A DNA stretch of 64,000 bases from contig CAZRCW010000002.1 in the NCBI GenBank assembly GCA_964598725.1, positions 248,001 to 312,000 of the forward strand, given 5' to 3'. Shown one piece after another: positions 56,164 to 64,000 of the stretch; positions within the stretch are counted from its first letter, which is position 1, and each line of letters opens with the position of its first letter. The position numbers and the translations under genes were made by a program. This DNA comes from JAGOTP01 sp964598725 (lineage in GTDB: Bacteria > Patescibacteriota > Patescibacteriia > 2-12-FULL-60-25). Below the pieces are notes generated by a model. It saw only the letters and a program-made list of their open reading frames with translations. It had not been told where the DNA came from and ran no database searches.

Positions 56164-56622
56164 ATGCGTCGTCTGCCCATCATCGCCTTCGCTGGCTGTA
56201 TTGCACTCTGCCCATGGATGGTTCAAGCGAGCGATTCTCGCGCGATTATTCCGTTGTTTGCATTTGCCAGCATCCTCTTTTTACTAGGACTTTTCGTGAG
56301 CGTCTTGCCGTTCGTCGCTCTACCACTCCGTTTCAGCTGGCGGTTTAAACCAGACAAGCCTTCAAGAGCTGACTCCATCTTGCGTGGGCTGTGTTTTTTC
56401 TCGATTCCAACCCTCGTACTCGTCTTTTATTTCACCTACGTATTCCAACGCGCAGATCCATCCCAAGCGCTCAAACAGCTTGTCGTCGGTTCAGCGAACG
56501 GAGCACTCTCCGTAAATATACTTGGCATTCTGCAGCTCGCCTTATTTGCCCTGTGTCTGACCATCGATATTCTTGCTACGTTTGCCCCAAAATCTTTCTT
56601 CCAAAAAATTCGTCCGACCTAA
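56164..56622 (+). CDS. Small integral membrane protein
   Basis: 152 residues with a signal-like N-terminus (RRLPIIAFAGCIALCPWMVQA) and three membrane helices (about 28-55, 75-95, 115-140). No known family. The -10 TATACT (56151-56156, extended by TGA) ends 7 bases before the ATG: the clearest leaderless promoter in the window. It diverges from the lipoprotein gene and may share envelope function with it. Confidence 0.68.
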   Translation: MRRLPIIAFAGCIALCPWMVQASDSRAIIPLFAFASILFLLGLFVSVLPFVALPLRFSWRFKPDKPSRADSILRGLCFFSIPTLVLVFYFTYVFQRADPSQALKQLVVGSANGALSVNILGILQLALFALCLTIDILATFAPKSFFQKIRPT

Positions 56623-56630
56623 CGCTGAGC

Positions 56631-57113
56631 CTATAACAATTCTGTAATAATCTTAAGCTTTGCCTCTGTTCCCGGTTTTTCATCCGCGTATCGTTGGTAG
56701 CTTTTCTGAAGATCTTCTAGAGAAAGAACTGGCACAGCACATTCATTCAGCTGAATCGTATGCTTCGGATCAAACGAAAGAGCAATATCACCGATGGTGC
56801 AGGCCAAGTCGAAGCCAATTCCTTCTGGAGAAACAAGTTTCGTATTCACCGATTCATCCGCCGTATCCGATTCCCAAGTTTGTTGATGCACACGCTTGAA
56901 CTCTAACTCAGATTCAAGCCAAGTAACCGCCCGATCATGTTCGGTACGTGATCGAAACAAGAAGTCAATGTCCTGAGGCTCCCCTATCAATTTGCCTGCG
57001 TACACACAGAGAGCAAAGGATCCGGACAGAAACGGCGTGATCTGTTGAGCCAGCAACGATTGAATAACCTTTGTTAGCACCTGCTGCATGAGACGGAATT
57101 GTTGGTTGATCAT
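56631..57113 (-). CDS. Nucleotidyltransferase-fold protein
   Basis: 160 residues. The core GSFALCVYAGKLIGEPQDID is the GS-x-A/x(10)-D-x-D pattern of small nucleotidyltransferases (the Asp pair being PQDIDFL). It contains LVSPEGIGFDLACTIGDIAL later, with a third Asp. Such proteins may be minimal nucleotidyltransferases (toxin or antitoxin MNT) or stand-alone sugar-nucleotide enzymes. No partner gene is seen next to it, apart from the 18-codon frame just upstream. Confidence 0.72.
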   Translation of the reverse strand: MINQQFRLMQQVLTKVIQSLLAQQITPFLSGSFALCVYAGKLIGEPQDIDFLFRSRTEHDRAVTWLESELEFKRVHQQTWESDTADESVNTKLVSPEGIGFDLACTIGDIALSFDPKHTIQLNECAVPVLSLEDLQKSYQRYADEKPGTEAKLKIITELL

Positions 57114-57119
57114 ACGGAC

Positions 57120-57176
57120 CTAAGAGAATGTGTCTTTTTCGTCATGGTGAGAGAAGCCTTCCATTGTTTCTTTCAT
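57120..57176 (-). CDS. Putative 18-codon leader ORF
   Basis: ATG 57176 to TAG 57120 encodes MKETMEGFSHHDEKDTFS. A TATACT -10 ends 6 bases before this ATG, so the mRNA would begin at or just before it. The stop is 6 bases upstream of the nucleotidyltransferase ATG and is in the same frame. It may be a leader peptide, or simply the start of a longer protein interrupted by TAG; both are tentative. Confidence 0.35.
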   Translation of the reverse strand: MKETMEGFSHHDEKDTFS

Positions 57177-57229
57177 GAAAAAAGTATAGGCGAAGAGCTT
57201 CAGACGAGCTAGGTACTACCTCGTTCAAA

Positions 57230-57925
57230 TCATTGAACACAATCTATATCCTGAAGCAGTTTATCCATAAAGATCCATCGCTTATCAAGAAGTTCACGAA
57301 GCGCGACATGCATCAACTGCCAGTCCGTATTAGTTGGGGAGAGCGCATCGATCAACTGCACGAATACAGCGAAATCTGAATCCTCATCACTCAAATGGGC
57401 GTCAAAATACTCCGTTGAACACATCTCCAACCCTTTCACTTTCTGAATCCCCTCCCGATAGGCGGAGAAGATGGAGAGGTTTAGGATTTCGTTTCCAAAG
57501 GCAATCGCTACTAAACCTTGAAGCACCGGTCGTTCGAGACACATCGCAAAACGTTCCTGGACGTAGCCTTGTGTATACGTCTTTGGCTCGGACTGGATCA
57601 GCTCGTCTAATGGCAGGTGGAGAGAATCCGCGAAGAGCAAAAACTTTCTGCTATGCGCTTCCAAGTCCTGCGCTCCCCACGCCTCAACATTCAGCAGATC
57701 AACCAACGCACGCTTCTCTTTCCAAAACTTGTCCGGGATACGCGCAAACAACACCGCAAACGCCGAGGGTAGAGAGATAGAAAAGTGGAACTGCTCTTTC
57801 AACCAAAAGCGAACTTGGTCCGCCGAAAGCGCTCCCGATCGAAAGCGTTCGAGAAACGGATGACGATCGACCGGATGATCAAACACCACCTGTTTCAAGT
57901 CCGTGATGTGCTCAGAGAAATTCAT
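57230..57925 (-). CDS. Heme-oxygenase-like diiron oxidase (TenA/PqqC/CADD-like)
   Basis: 231 residues, all-alpha. Probable iron ligands are visible in spaced helices: the first in KEQFHFSISLPSAF, EAWGAQDLEAHSRKF (Glu and His), and NEILNLSIFSAYREG followed by EYFDAHLSDEDSDF (the F-D-x-H-x3-D signature of this superfamily). Related enzymes cleave C-C bonds or make para-aminobenzoate. The substrate is unknown. It diverges from the TrmB-type regulator, with the promoter in between. Start at 57925 (MNFSEHITD). Confidence 0.75.
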   Translation of the reverse strand: MNFSEHITDLKQVVFDHPVDRHPFLERFRSGALSADQVRFWLKEQFHFSISLPSAFAVLFARIPDKFWKEKRALVDLLNVEAWGAQDLEAHSRKFLLFADSLHLPLDELIQSEPKTYTQGYVQERFAMCLERPVLQGLVAIAFGNEILNLSIFSAYREGIQKVKGLEMCSTEYFDAHLSDEDSDFAVFVQLIDALSPTNTDWQLMHVALRELLDKRWIFMDKLLQDIDCVQ

Positions 57926-57945
57926 ATTTACTGTTTTTCTTGGGT

Positions 57946-57997
57946 TTGACACTAGCATTGCCCGCTTATATCGTAAAAGTGTCGTCGACTATCGACA
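57946..57997 (+). promoter_or_regulatory. Promoter and operator of the TrmB-family gene
   Basis: TTGACA (57946-57951), 17 bases, TATCGT (57969-57974). An inverted repeat TGTCG (57980) / CGACA (57997), spacer 8, lies just after the transcription start. The 5' leader is about 22 bases. Confidence 0.65.
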
Positions 57998-58002
57998 AAT
58001 TT

Positions 58003-58806
58003 ATGTTCAAAAAACTCTTCGAAGATCTCGGTTTATCTGAAGCAACTCGTCGGATCTATCTTCAATTACTTGAGAATGGAGCGTCTTCAGCGCGTGCCTT
58101 AGCCGAACAGCTCTCGATCCCCCGCCCTTCTGTTTACGATCAGCTGAAGCAGCTAATCGATAAAGGCCTTGTCACTGAACGGAATGAAAGCAATAAAAAG
58201 CTCTTCCAGGTGGATGATGTAAAGAATCTCCCTCGGCTCTTGGATACAAAAATTCAGTCACTCCAAAAAGAACAGGTGGAACTGACAAAGCTCCTTCCAA
58301 AGCTCGCGAAACGAACGGAAGCGATTGAACCAAAAATCAAATTCTATTCCGGAGTGGAAGGCGTACGCCAGGTCTTAAACGACATGCTCTGGAATAAAGA
58401 CCTGGAAACCATGGCGCTTTGGCCGATCAGTGAGATGGTGAACCTTCTAGGCGAAGACTACATGGCCGACATAAATCGCCGGCGGATCCGTCAACGCTTG
58501 TACACGCGCGGGATTTGGCCAGAAGACAAGCGGCTGGATCTAAAGACCCATCCTTTCCTCGGTGTGGGCAAAGCGTTTTTCCGAGAAATTCGTATTGCTC
58601 CTAAAGCAATGACTTGGAACATGAGCTACTGGGCCTATGGCGACAAAGTCGCCTTCATCTCGTCTCGGAAAGAAACGTTTGGCTTCGTCATTCATAGCCG
58701 TGACTTTGCCGAAATGATCAGAGCGCAGTTTGAAATCATTTGGCAGGCTTCAAAACCAATTAAAGCCGAGCCGAAACATACAAATGATTTTTTACGAACC
58801 GTTTAA
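58003..58806 (+). CDS. TrmB family transcriptional regulator
   Basis: 267 residues. The N-terminal winged helix reads MFKKLFEDLGLSEATRRIYL and RALAEQLSIPRPSVYDQLKQ, typical TrmB. A coiled coil follows (IQSLQKEQVELTKLLPKLAK), then an effector domain (IKFYSGVEGVRQVLNDMLWN) that binds sugars or other ligands in some members. It is a candidate repressor of itself and possibly the diiron-oxidase gene. The ATG at 58003 fits the promoter; the longer upstream frame would include the -35. Confidence 0.88.
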   Translation: MFKKLFEDLGLSEATRRIYLQLLENGASSARALAEQLSIPRPSVYDQLKQLIDKGLVTERNESNKKLFQVDDVKNLPRLLDTKIQSLQKEQVELTKLLPKLAKRTEAIEPKIKFYSGVEGVRQVLNDMLWNKDLETMALWPISEMVNLLGEDYMADINRRRIRQRLYTRGIWPEDKRLDLKTHPFLGVGKAFFREIRIAPKAMTWNMSYWAYGDKVAFISSRKETFGFVIHSRDFAEMIRAQFEIIWQASKPIKAEPKHTNDFLRTV

Positions 58807-58813
58807 GCATCTT

Positions 58814-59473
58814 TTAAACAGCAAGCTTGATCTGTGTAAGTGGGTCCTTGAATCGCTCAGCTAAGATGGTCAGCTCTTTTTTCGCACCGTATCCATCCAG
58901 CAGATTCAACGCCTCTCCTGTCAGGCTTTCAAAATAGGTTCCATCCACTATCTGTACATGAAGATGGGGAAACCAACCTCCATTTTTTGGAGCTGAACCA
59001 ACGCTGGCAAAAACCTGTCCTGACTGTAGCTTCTCACCCGGTGAGCAGCGTACCTCATCCGCGAGATGCGCATAGATCAAGATATCTCCCGCTTCAATGC
59101 TGCGGACGATCACCCGGTTCCCCCATCCCCCTTCAACCGGAAAGTCACAATCCACAAACAAGACCTCAACTGCCTCATCAACGGCGACCAATGTTCCGGC
59201 CGGAACATTAAAATCAACACCCAAATGAATATGCGTCTGGTTCGTATCTAAATAACTGCCCTGCCACAGCTCGCTCCGATCCTCTAACCAACCACCGTAC
59301 GAATAGTCGATGCCCAATCGCGCGTGCGCCTGGTCGATCATTTCCTGACAGGTGTGCGGATCAAGCAAGGGATTCACTTCAAAATCTTCCTTCAATACAC
59401 CAAGGAACATGCGAGCTTCCTCGTTCAAGTTGAGAGACCCAAACCGCTTCGTGCGGAGCTCAGGAAACAACAT
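58814..59473 (-). CDS. M23 (LytM-like) metallopeptidase
   Basis: 219 residues. The zinc site is H and D in THIHLGVDFNVPAGT (about 81-95) plus HLHVQ (about 170), with YAHLADEV as the loop. It cleaves peptide bridges in peptidoglycan in typical members. No signal peptide is seen at MLFPELRTKRFG, so it may be cytoplasmic or use another route; some CPR M23 proteins are like this. It ends 7 bases from the convergent TrmB gene. Confidence 0.85.
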   Translation of the reverse strand: MLFPELRTKRFGSLNLNEEARMFLGVLKEDFEVNPLLDPHTCQEMIDQAHARLGIDYSYGGWLEDRSELWQGSYLDTNQTHIHLGVDFNVPAGTLVAVDEAVEVLFVDCDFPVEGGWGNRVIVRSIEAGDILIYAHLADEVRCSPGEKLQSGQVFASVGSAPKNGGWFPHLHVQIVDGTYFESLTGEALNLLDGYGAKKELTILAERFKDPLTQIKLAV

Positions 59474-59546
59474 CCGGATCAGTATAGAGAATACAGATCA
59501 GGCGTCAATGGTTTTTTACCTAGTACGAGCTTACATCGTCAGGCAC

Positions 59547-60062
59547 TTACAGTTCACACGTGACTGTCGCTTTCACATATACCGACTTTGCTGAAGCACC
59601 TTCACCCGTTTTCATCTCACCGCTCACCTGAATGAGGTTTTCTTGTCTCTTGAAGTGAAGATTGAAGTCCCCATCCAGTGGGTTCTGGATCGAATACATT
59701 GTTTTTCTATCTGAGCTTTCCAACGTAGGCGTGAGGGTATAGGCGATCAAAGGGCAAGCATGACCGGGCGGGCAGTAGTTTCGCTGATTGTCTGGATAAT
59801 AAGGGGAATATAGATTAAGTACCCAACCCTCCCCCAAAGACACCCGGACATGCGTACGCTCATTTCGATCAGCCGACTCTAAAAACGCTTTGTCCATGTC
59901 ACATTCAGCCTTGTAGGCCCCTTTCATTGTCACGGCGCCAACCAACTCAACCCAAGCGACTGAGTCTTTGGCTCGATAGATGTTAGTTCTTACAATCAAT
60001 CCAACAATGAGTCCGATCGTCAGAAGAATAAGTAGAACAATAAGTGTTTGCGAGCGTTTCAT
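59547..60062 (-). CDS. Membrane-anchored hypothetical protein
   Basis: 171 residues from MKRSQTLIVLLILLTIGLIV, one N-terminal anchor then a beta-rich outside domain (VAWVELVGAVTMKGAYKAEC, RNYCPPGHACPLIAYTLTP) with a Cys-x4-Cys pair that could form a disulfide. No family is recognised. The longer frame to 60116 adds no signal. It diverges from the methyltransferase gene across 138 bases of AT-rich DNA with no other feature that I can see. Confidence 0.68.
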   Translation of the reverse strand: MKRSQTLIVLLILLTIGLIVGLIVRTNIYRAKDSVAWVELVGAVTMKGAYKAECDMDKAFLESADRNERTHVRVSLGEGWVLNLYSPYYPDNQRNYCPPGHACPLIAYTLTPTLESSDRKTMYSIQNPLDGDFNLHFKRQENLIQVSGEMKTGEGASAKSVYVKATVTCEL

Positions 60063-60200
60063 AGCAGCACTATTTATTGAATAGGTCTTAATGCGTGTTT
60101 GAATCCAGACTATCAACCGCTCTCCTAAAAGAGAACTGCCTATGTTCTTTCCTTTTCAAATGGGACACACTTCTCTACAGATACGCACGTCCTTCTCCTT

Positions 60201-60965
60201 ATGCCATCAAATCTCTACCGGTACGCTCGATATTACGAAATTGCTTTCGGTTTCGTGAACCCGATCAAACAAACACGTTTGTTTGAGTCTTTCATCCGAA
60301 AATACAGCTTACGAGATGTTGTACGTGTGCTAGATGTCGCGTGTGGTACTGCGCTACAACTAAGGACGCTGGCCAAACAGGGCTATCATGCCATCGGTCT
60401 CGATTTAAATAAGCCGATGCTCGACTATCTCAATCATCAAGCGGTTTTGGAGAAGATCGAAATTGAAACCATGTGCGCCGACATGACCGACTTCTCTTTG
60501 AATGAACCTGTCGACTTCGCCTATATCATGATGGGCTCGATCGTATATACGAAAAGTGTTGAAGGGTTTCTTTCACATCTTGCTACCATGTCGCAGGCTC
60601 TTGCCGCTGGCGGTTTATATTTGATCGAAAATGCCCCGATTCACTGGACATCACAAGCTCTGTTTCAACCTCAAACCTGGAAAGAGGAAGCGGGTGAAGT
60701 CACGATCAAAGCCACATACGCCTTAACTCCAAAAAACGAACTCCGCCAAACCTGTACTCAAACAATTGAGCTACAGGTTTCAGATCAACGTAAACGGACT
60801 GCTCTCAAGGAAACAACCGAAATTGCCCTCTTTTTTCCGGAGGAGCTCCGACTCCTGATTGAGAAAGAAGGGTCATTCGAGCTCATTGGTTTTTTTGAAC
60901 GTGACTCACTGAAGCGACTGAGAACCGCATCACCTGATAACTTCATTGTGTTACGCAAGAAATAG
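60201..60965 (+). CDS. SAM-dependent methyltransferase
   Basis: 254 residues. Motif I is VLDVACGTALQLRTLAKQGY (about 43), followed by GLDLNKPMLDYLN and ADMTDFSLNEPVDFAYIMMG (motif II/III). The C-terminal half is a beta-rich lid (ATYALTPKNELRQTCTQTIE). It resembles class I small-molecule methyltransferases; the substrate is unknown. Confidence 0.85.
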   Translation: MPSNLYRYARYYEIAFGFVNPIKQTRLFESFIRKYSLRDVVRVLDVACGTALQLRTLAKQGYHAIGLDLNKPMLDYLNHQAVLEKIEIETMCADMTDFSLNEPVDFAYIMMGSIVYTKSVEGFLSHLATMSQALAAGGLYLIENAPIHWTSQALFQPQTWKEEAGEVTIKATYALTPKNELRQTCTQTIELQVSDQRKRTALKETTEIALFFPEELRLLIEKEGSFELIGFFERDSLKRLRTASPDNFIVLRKK

Positions 60966-61016
60966 CATGAAAAAAGCCGTATCGCCCATAATTCACCGCT
61001 CTTCCCGTCTAACACG

Positions 61017-61364
61017 CTATCGAATAATCTCCGATTCAAAATACTGTTCCTGGAAATGCACGGCTTCACGGATCTCGTCATCCGTCATCGTTTTGCCCTC
61101 TGGCACAACCACGAGCTTATCGTCGTTATCGTTTAAGCGATGGACGAGCGCGATGCACTGACCAGTGAATTCTTCGACTGGCTCGTCGACCCCAAGAACG
61201 TAAGCATCTGTCTCCTGTCCATCGACCGCCAACGTGTTCTCGATGAATCCGTAATTCACTGGATAGTGGTAGCCGTATTTCGGGTGTTTGCTACCTAGCG
61301 GACGATCCATCAACACCGTCACCGTCTTTCCGAGGAACTGGCGAGCATCGGTTAGAGTAGGCAT
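61017..61364 (-). CDS. Inorganic pyrophosphatase-like protein
   Basis: 115 residues, beginning MPTLTDARQFLGKTVTVLMD. The block KHPKYGYHYPVNYGFIENTL matches the family I pyrophosphatase active-site strand (Lys, Tyr-x-Y-P-x-N-Y-G), and DGQETDAYVLGVDEPVEEFT carries metal-binding acidic residues. It is shorter than the classic 175-residue enzyme and belongs to the compact single-domain group. It would hydrolyse PPi to drive biosynthesis. The start at 61364 is chosen over the upstream frame. Confidence 0.85.
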   Translation of the reverse strand: MPTLTDARQFLGKTVTVLMDRPLGSKHPKYGYHYPVNYGFIENTLAVDGQETDAYVLGVDEPVEEFTGQCIALVHRLNDNDDKLVVVPEGKTMTDDEIREAVHFQEQYFESEIIR

Positions 61365-61435
61365 ATACCTAGAGTATAGCACTCGGACAAGTGACGGCAG
61401 CTAGTCTCACTCTCTATTCTGCTAGAATAAGCTCT

Positions 61436-62128
61436 ATGAAGATTGAACATGGATTTATCGCCTCCCCTCCTCAATAGCAGGTCGTTTTTCCTAAGATCGA
61501 GCTACTGCCTGATCTCTCAGAGCCAGCACCGGGAGAATATGAGCGCATCGTATCGATCGAAACACAGCTCGTTGTGCAGGGCGTCTCCTACCCCTGCACG
61601 CTTACCTTCGAACGCTTTGAGGAACGTACTGCTACCCATTACCAGAAGATGCAGCTCCATCTCAAAGCCTTCGATGCGACCACCGGCACTCGTGTCGCTG
61701 CCTTTGAAGGGGCGCTCATCTCCGAAAAAGACAGTTCGTCACCTACGAACCCGCGCCATGTCTATTGGCGAATCTATAACCGAAAAGTCGATCCTCTCCT
61801 AAGAGGAAGTGGCGTCGGCTCTGCTTGTCTTCAAGCATATGAGGAGCTGTGTCAACGGATGGGGCAAGAATATCCCCTCTTAAAAGCCGAGTGGATCTCT
61901 GTCAGTACGATGCTCACCTCGCTGACACGCCTCTTGATCAGCCAAGACTGGCTCAAGTCCCACGAGCTGTCCGAGTATCTGCGCTCATCAGGGAGTGACT
62001 TTGGATACATCCCACGACCTGAGGATGAACAGAATACGCGGGCAGTACTCGAAGCCGGCACAACAGAACTAAATGATCTCGATCGCACCTACGCACCACA
62101 GATCGAACTTCGAAAGGCGCTTGTATAA
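61436..62128 (+). pseudogene. Hypothetical gene with in-frame TAG at codon 14
   Basis: The -10 TAGAAT (61423-61428) ends 7 bases before ATG 61436, which opens MKIEHGFIASPPQ, followed by TAG (61475-61477). The same frame then continues with protein-like sequence (FPKIELLPDLSEPAPGEYER) to 62128. The only later in-frame start is GTG 61574, which would cut about 46 residues and lacks a Shine-Dalgarno sequence. The main part is a 184-residue hydrophilic protein of unknown family; LLRGSGVGSACLQAYEELC suggests a GNAT-like acetyl-CoA loop. A nonsense mutation, assembly error or internal start are possible. Confidence 0.55.
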
Positions 62129-62150
62129 GCGGGGGGGCATTTTCCGTCTT

Positions 62151-63269
62151 TTACGCTTCTCGTGGAGAGACTTTCTCTACACAGTCTAGATATCGTTCCG
62201 CATACGCGAGTAGAAGATTCTTATACTCATCCAACCCCTTCAGCGACACCCACTCGTTCGGTCCATGCGCATCCCCGCCCGCTGAACGAAGCAAAATGAC
62301 CGGAATTCCTTTCGCAGCGAAGAACCGTGCATCGCACGCAGACGGGAAATACATCTCTGGTACGGGTTTTTTGAACTGCATTTGAAAGACCTGCTTGAAC
62401 AGCTCAACTTCCTTCTTTTTGGGCGGAAGAAAAAACGGCTGACCGGTCGCGAGCACTTGCACGTTTGCATTCGGAAAACAGCGTCGGATCTGTGCCAAAA
62501 TACGCTCTGGACGGTCTCGTGGACTATGCCGAATATCAAACGAGAGCTTCACCTCTCCCGGGATCTGATTGATCGCTGTCCCTGCTTGGATCTTGGTTGG
62601 CACAACACTCGTCCTCCAGTCTTCCATTCGTTTCAACGGTGGGTAGAGCTTTTCAACACACTTCAAACCCTCCGCTGCCAGCGAGATCGCATTCACCCCC
62701 TCCCAGGCACGTGAAGCATGGCCAGTTTTCCCTGCAAGCGTCACCTCGAGCTGCAACACCCCCTTCTCTTCCGTCACAAGCGTGAACGGACTTCCTCCAT
62801 CTGGAATAAACACCACCTCCGGCAAGAACTGTGGCGAGCGCTTGATCCAAGATCCGATCCCATGGGCGCCACCGACTTCTTCGTCACTTGAAAGGAGTAG
62901 CCCGATCGAAGCGTGTGGATCTTTTTCTAATGCCTCTTTGAATGCAAACATAAGTGCGGCAATCGGTCCCTTCATGTCATACACCCCTCGACCGAACAGC
63001 TTGTCCCCTTTTCGTTTCAACGTAAGTTGTTCTGCATCACACGGGACAATATCTACATGCCCACAGAACAGAATTCGCGGACGCTTCACGCCCTTCGGTA
63101 GGTAGAGTGCCGTCTGTACTCCGCTCACCGATTGACGATGAACTCGAAGCTGATTCATTGTAAAAAACGCATCAATGCATTCAAAGATACGAGAAACCTC
63201 TTCTTTCTTTTGTTGGACCGTCTCATACGAGACGAGGTCTTTGATCAACTCGATAAGCAACGTGTTCAT
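62151..63269 (-). CDS. M20 family metallopeptidase (ArgE/DapE-like)
   Basis: 372 residues. The di-zinc site is complete: FCGHVDIVPCD (His-Asp), GRGVYDMKGPIAALMFAF (Asp), LLSSDEEVGGAHG (Glu-Glu) and the final His in GGDAHGPNEWVSL. The lid domain with GHASRAWEGVNAI is present. Members deacylate N-acyl amino acids such as acetylornithine or succinyl-DAP, or act as peptidases; the lack of other Arg or DAP genes here favours a scavenging peptidase. The start MNTLLIELIKDLV is at 63269. Confidence 0.9.
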   Translation of the reverse strand: MNTLLIELIKDLVSYETVQQKKEEVSRIFECIDAFFTMNQLRVHRQSVSGVQTALYLPKGVKRPRILFCGHVDIVPCDAEQLTLKRKGDKLFGRGVYDMKGPIAALMFAFKEALEKDPHASIGLLLSSDEEVGGAHGIGSWIKRSPQFLPEVVFIPDGGSPFTLVTEEKGVLQLEVTLAGKTGHASRAWEGVNAISLAAEGLKCVEKLYPPLKRMEDWRTSVVPTKIQAGTAINQIPGEVKLSFDIRHSPRDRPERILAQIRRCFPNANVQVLATGQPFFLPPKKKEVELFKQVFQMQFKKPVPEMYFPSACDARFFAAKGIPVILLRSAGGDAHGPNEWVSLKGLDEYKNLLLAYAERYLDCVEKVSPREA

Positions 63270-63293
63270 AAGAAAAGGATACTAGATGGAGAT

Positions 63294-63325
63294 GATGGAT
63301 CAAGTGGTATCAGACTTGATCCATC
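63294..63325. terminator. Hairpin between M20 and GNAT-like genes
   Basis: GATGGATCAAGT (63294-63305) pairs with ACTTGATCCATC (63314-63325), 12 bp, loop 8. It overlaps the stop of the GNAT-like gene on the minus strand. Confidence 0.8.
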
Positions 63326-63950
63326 AGGAGGAGGGATGGACACGAGCCAGGAGAATGAAGGCGTCGTGGATACCAAGGCGGGACTCGAAGAACTCACGAA
63401 TGGAGGACGAACGACAGGTGTGATAGTCCGCACCTGACCGGTCATAGGCGTAGGCATTGCGCACGGTGAAGGTTGTCGGATCGAAGTCCGTCTTCCCCGC
63501 CAGAACACGCGCGATGCGTGCCGTCGTCGCTGATGGAGCGTTGACCGGATGCGGCCACAGACGATCGCCATGAAAGGCCAGCCAAGCCTCGTAGACGCGT
63601 GGGTTCTGCGTCCGGCAGGCGTGATAGTCAGGCGCATGACGATCGAGTGCGATCTGAACCAGCTCGCGATAGAGGCCGCGTGACCGCTCATCCGTCCGAA
63701 CGATCGTTCCATGACGGAAGAGGCAGCGCACACCCTCGATCTCGCGTAGAACCGTGACACCGAAGGCGATCACCTGATCATCTTCAACCAGTAGATCGAC
63801 CTCGGTTCCCGCCTGATGGCAGAATCGCTCGTGCATCACTTCGAGCGTGGCCCCGGGCTCATACCAGCGGTAGAGCGCAGCAATACGCTCGATGAGCGCC
63901 TCCTGTTGAGCGCAATCGAGTTCAAACGGATGGATCAGTTCAGCCTTCAT
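63324..63950 (-). CDS. GNAT-like acetyltransferase in a Shine-Dalgarno cassette
   Basis: 208 residues from ATG 63950, preceded at 8 bases by AGGAG. VDLLVEDDQVIAFGVTVLRE, TIVRTDERSRGLYRELVQIA (the R-x-x-G-x-A/G-like acetyl-CoA loop is RSRGLY) and the later HACRTQNPRVYEAWLAFHGD suggest the GNAT fold, but the signature is weak. The gene is GC-rich with codon use like 3900-4761 and the RiPP operon, and it ends in a strong hairpin, so it is probably acquired. The last 50 bases of the window are its leader. Confidence 0.68.
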   Translation of the reverse strand: MKAELIHPFELDCAQQEALIERIAALYRWYEPGATLEVMHERFCHQAGTEVDLLVEDDQVIAFGVTVLREIEGVRCLFRHGTIVRTDERSRGLYRELVQIALDRHAPDYHACRTQNPRVYEAWLAFHGDRLWPHPVNAPSATTARIARVLAGKTDFDPTTFTVRNAYAYDRSGADYHTCRSSSIREFFESRLGIHDAFILLARVHPSS

Positions 63951-64000
63951 GATGGTTACTCCTCAAGTTGTGGTCTTCCAAAAAAACAGGAGCGCCTTCA

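Noticed and set aside
61475..61477. Genome-wide reassignment of TAG
   Set aside because: Many genes end cleanly with TAG (RNase J, NADAR, RibF fragment), so the code is standard.

Overview
The window looks like a chromosome segment of a small-genome bacterium of the Candidate Phyla Radiation (Patescibacteria). This is an inference from gene content: FemAB-type bridge transferase, DUF2207, DUF218, DUF2238, TspO, a PEP-utiliser swivelling protein and an RNase J with a long disordered N-terminus. Mixed small operons are packed on both strands. The genetic code appears standard, since TAA, TAG and TGA all end recognisable genes. There is no rRNA operon, CRISPR array, phage or insertion sequence. 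I see two tRNAs (Leu-CAG and Ala-TGC, both with encoded CCA) and a complete RNase P RNA.

Layout. 1-3.8 kb (leftward): a small protein, dinB, murI and murD (murD runs off the left edge) behind a promoter carrying a GTTC-N7-GTTC direct repeat. 3.8-5.0 kb: two GC-rich orphan genes ending in identical hairpins, then tRNA-Leu. 5-13.6 kb: nitroreductase, RNase J, an ABC exporter, trpS and unknowns. 13.65-14.06 kb: RNase P RNA. 14-30 kb: envelope and secreted proteins (Cys-repeat protein, DUF2207, Ig-like protein, beta-helix protein), a BASS transporter, a 2-hydroxyacid dehydrogenase, FemAB, ruvA, AlkD, Fur, an orotate phosphoribosyltransferase and a PurO-type IMP cyclohydrolase. 30-48 kb: Mg-type P-ATPase, TspO, GerMN protein, MazG, two glycosyltransferases, GH3, Nudix, RibF fragment, CYTH, prepilin peptidase, HD protein, APC permease with a divergent regulator, and DUF218. 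48.2-51.9 kb (leftward): a putative RiPP operon. 52-64 kb: HTH/swivelling-domain pair, HIT, small envelope proteins, nucleotidyltransferase, diiron-oxidase-like protein, TrmB regulator, M23, methyltransferase, pyrophosphatase, an interrupted gene, M20 peptidase and a GNAT-like gene.

Two styles of gene expression coexist. Most genes have no Shine-Dalgarno sequence, and a -10 hexamer sits 5-9 bases before the ATG, so the mRNA should be leaderless or nearly so. A second set (3900-4199, 4342-4761, 20364-20687, 26479-27168, 48255-51865, 63324-63950) is GC-richer and has an AGGAG-like site before the start. Where visible, these genes also have their own promoter, a short leader often containing a stem-loop, and a strong hairpin after the stop. 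I read these as acquired, self-contained expression cassettes.

The most exciting element is the operon at 48255-51865. It encodes a methyltransferase, two tiny proteins built on repeated [F/Y]GSRG motifs, a radical SAM enzyme with an unusual CX3CX3C motif and C-terminal cysteines, and an unknown 336-residue protein. The likely reading is a new type of ribosomally made, post-translationally modified peptide; the aromatic-Gly-Ser-Arg units suggest three-residue cyclophanes. A second possible small peptide gene, ending in SCCDDFQ, lies antisense to the RNase J leader.
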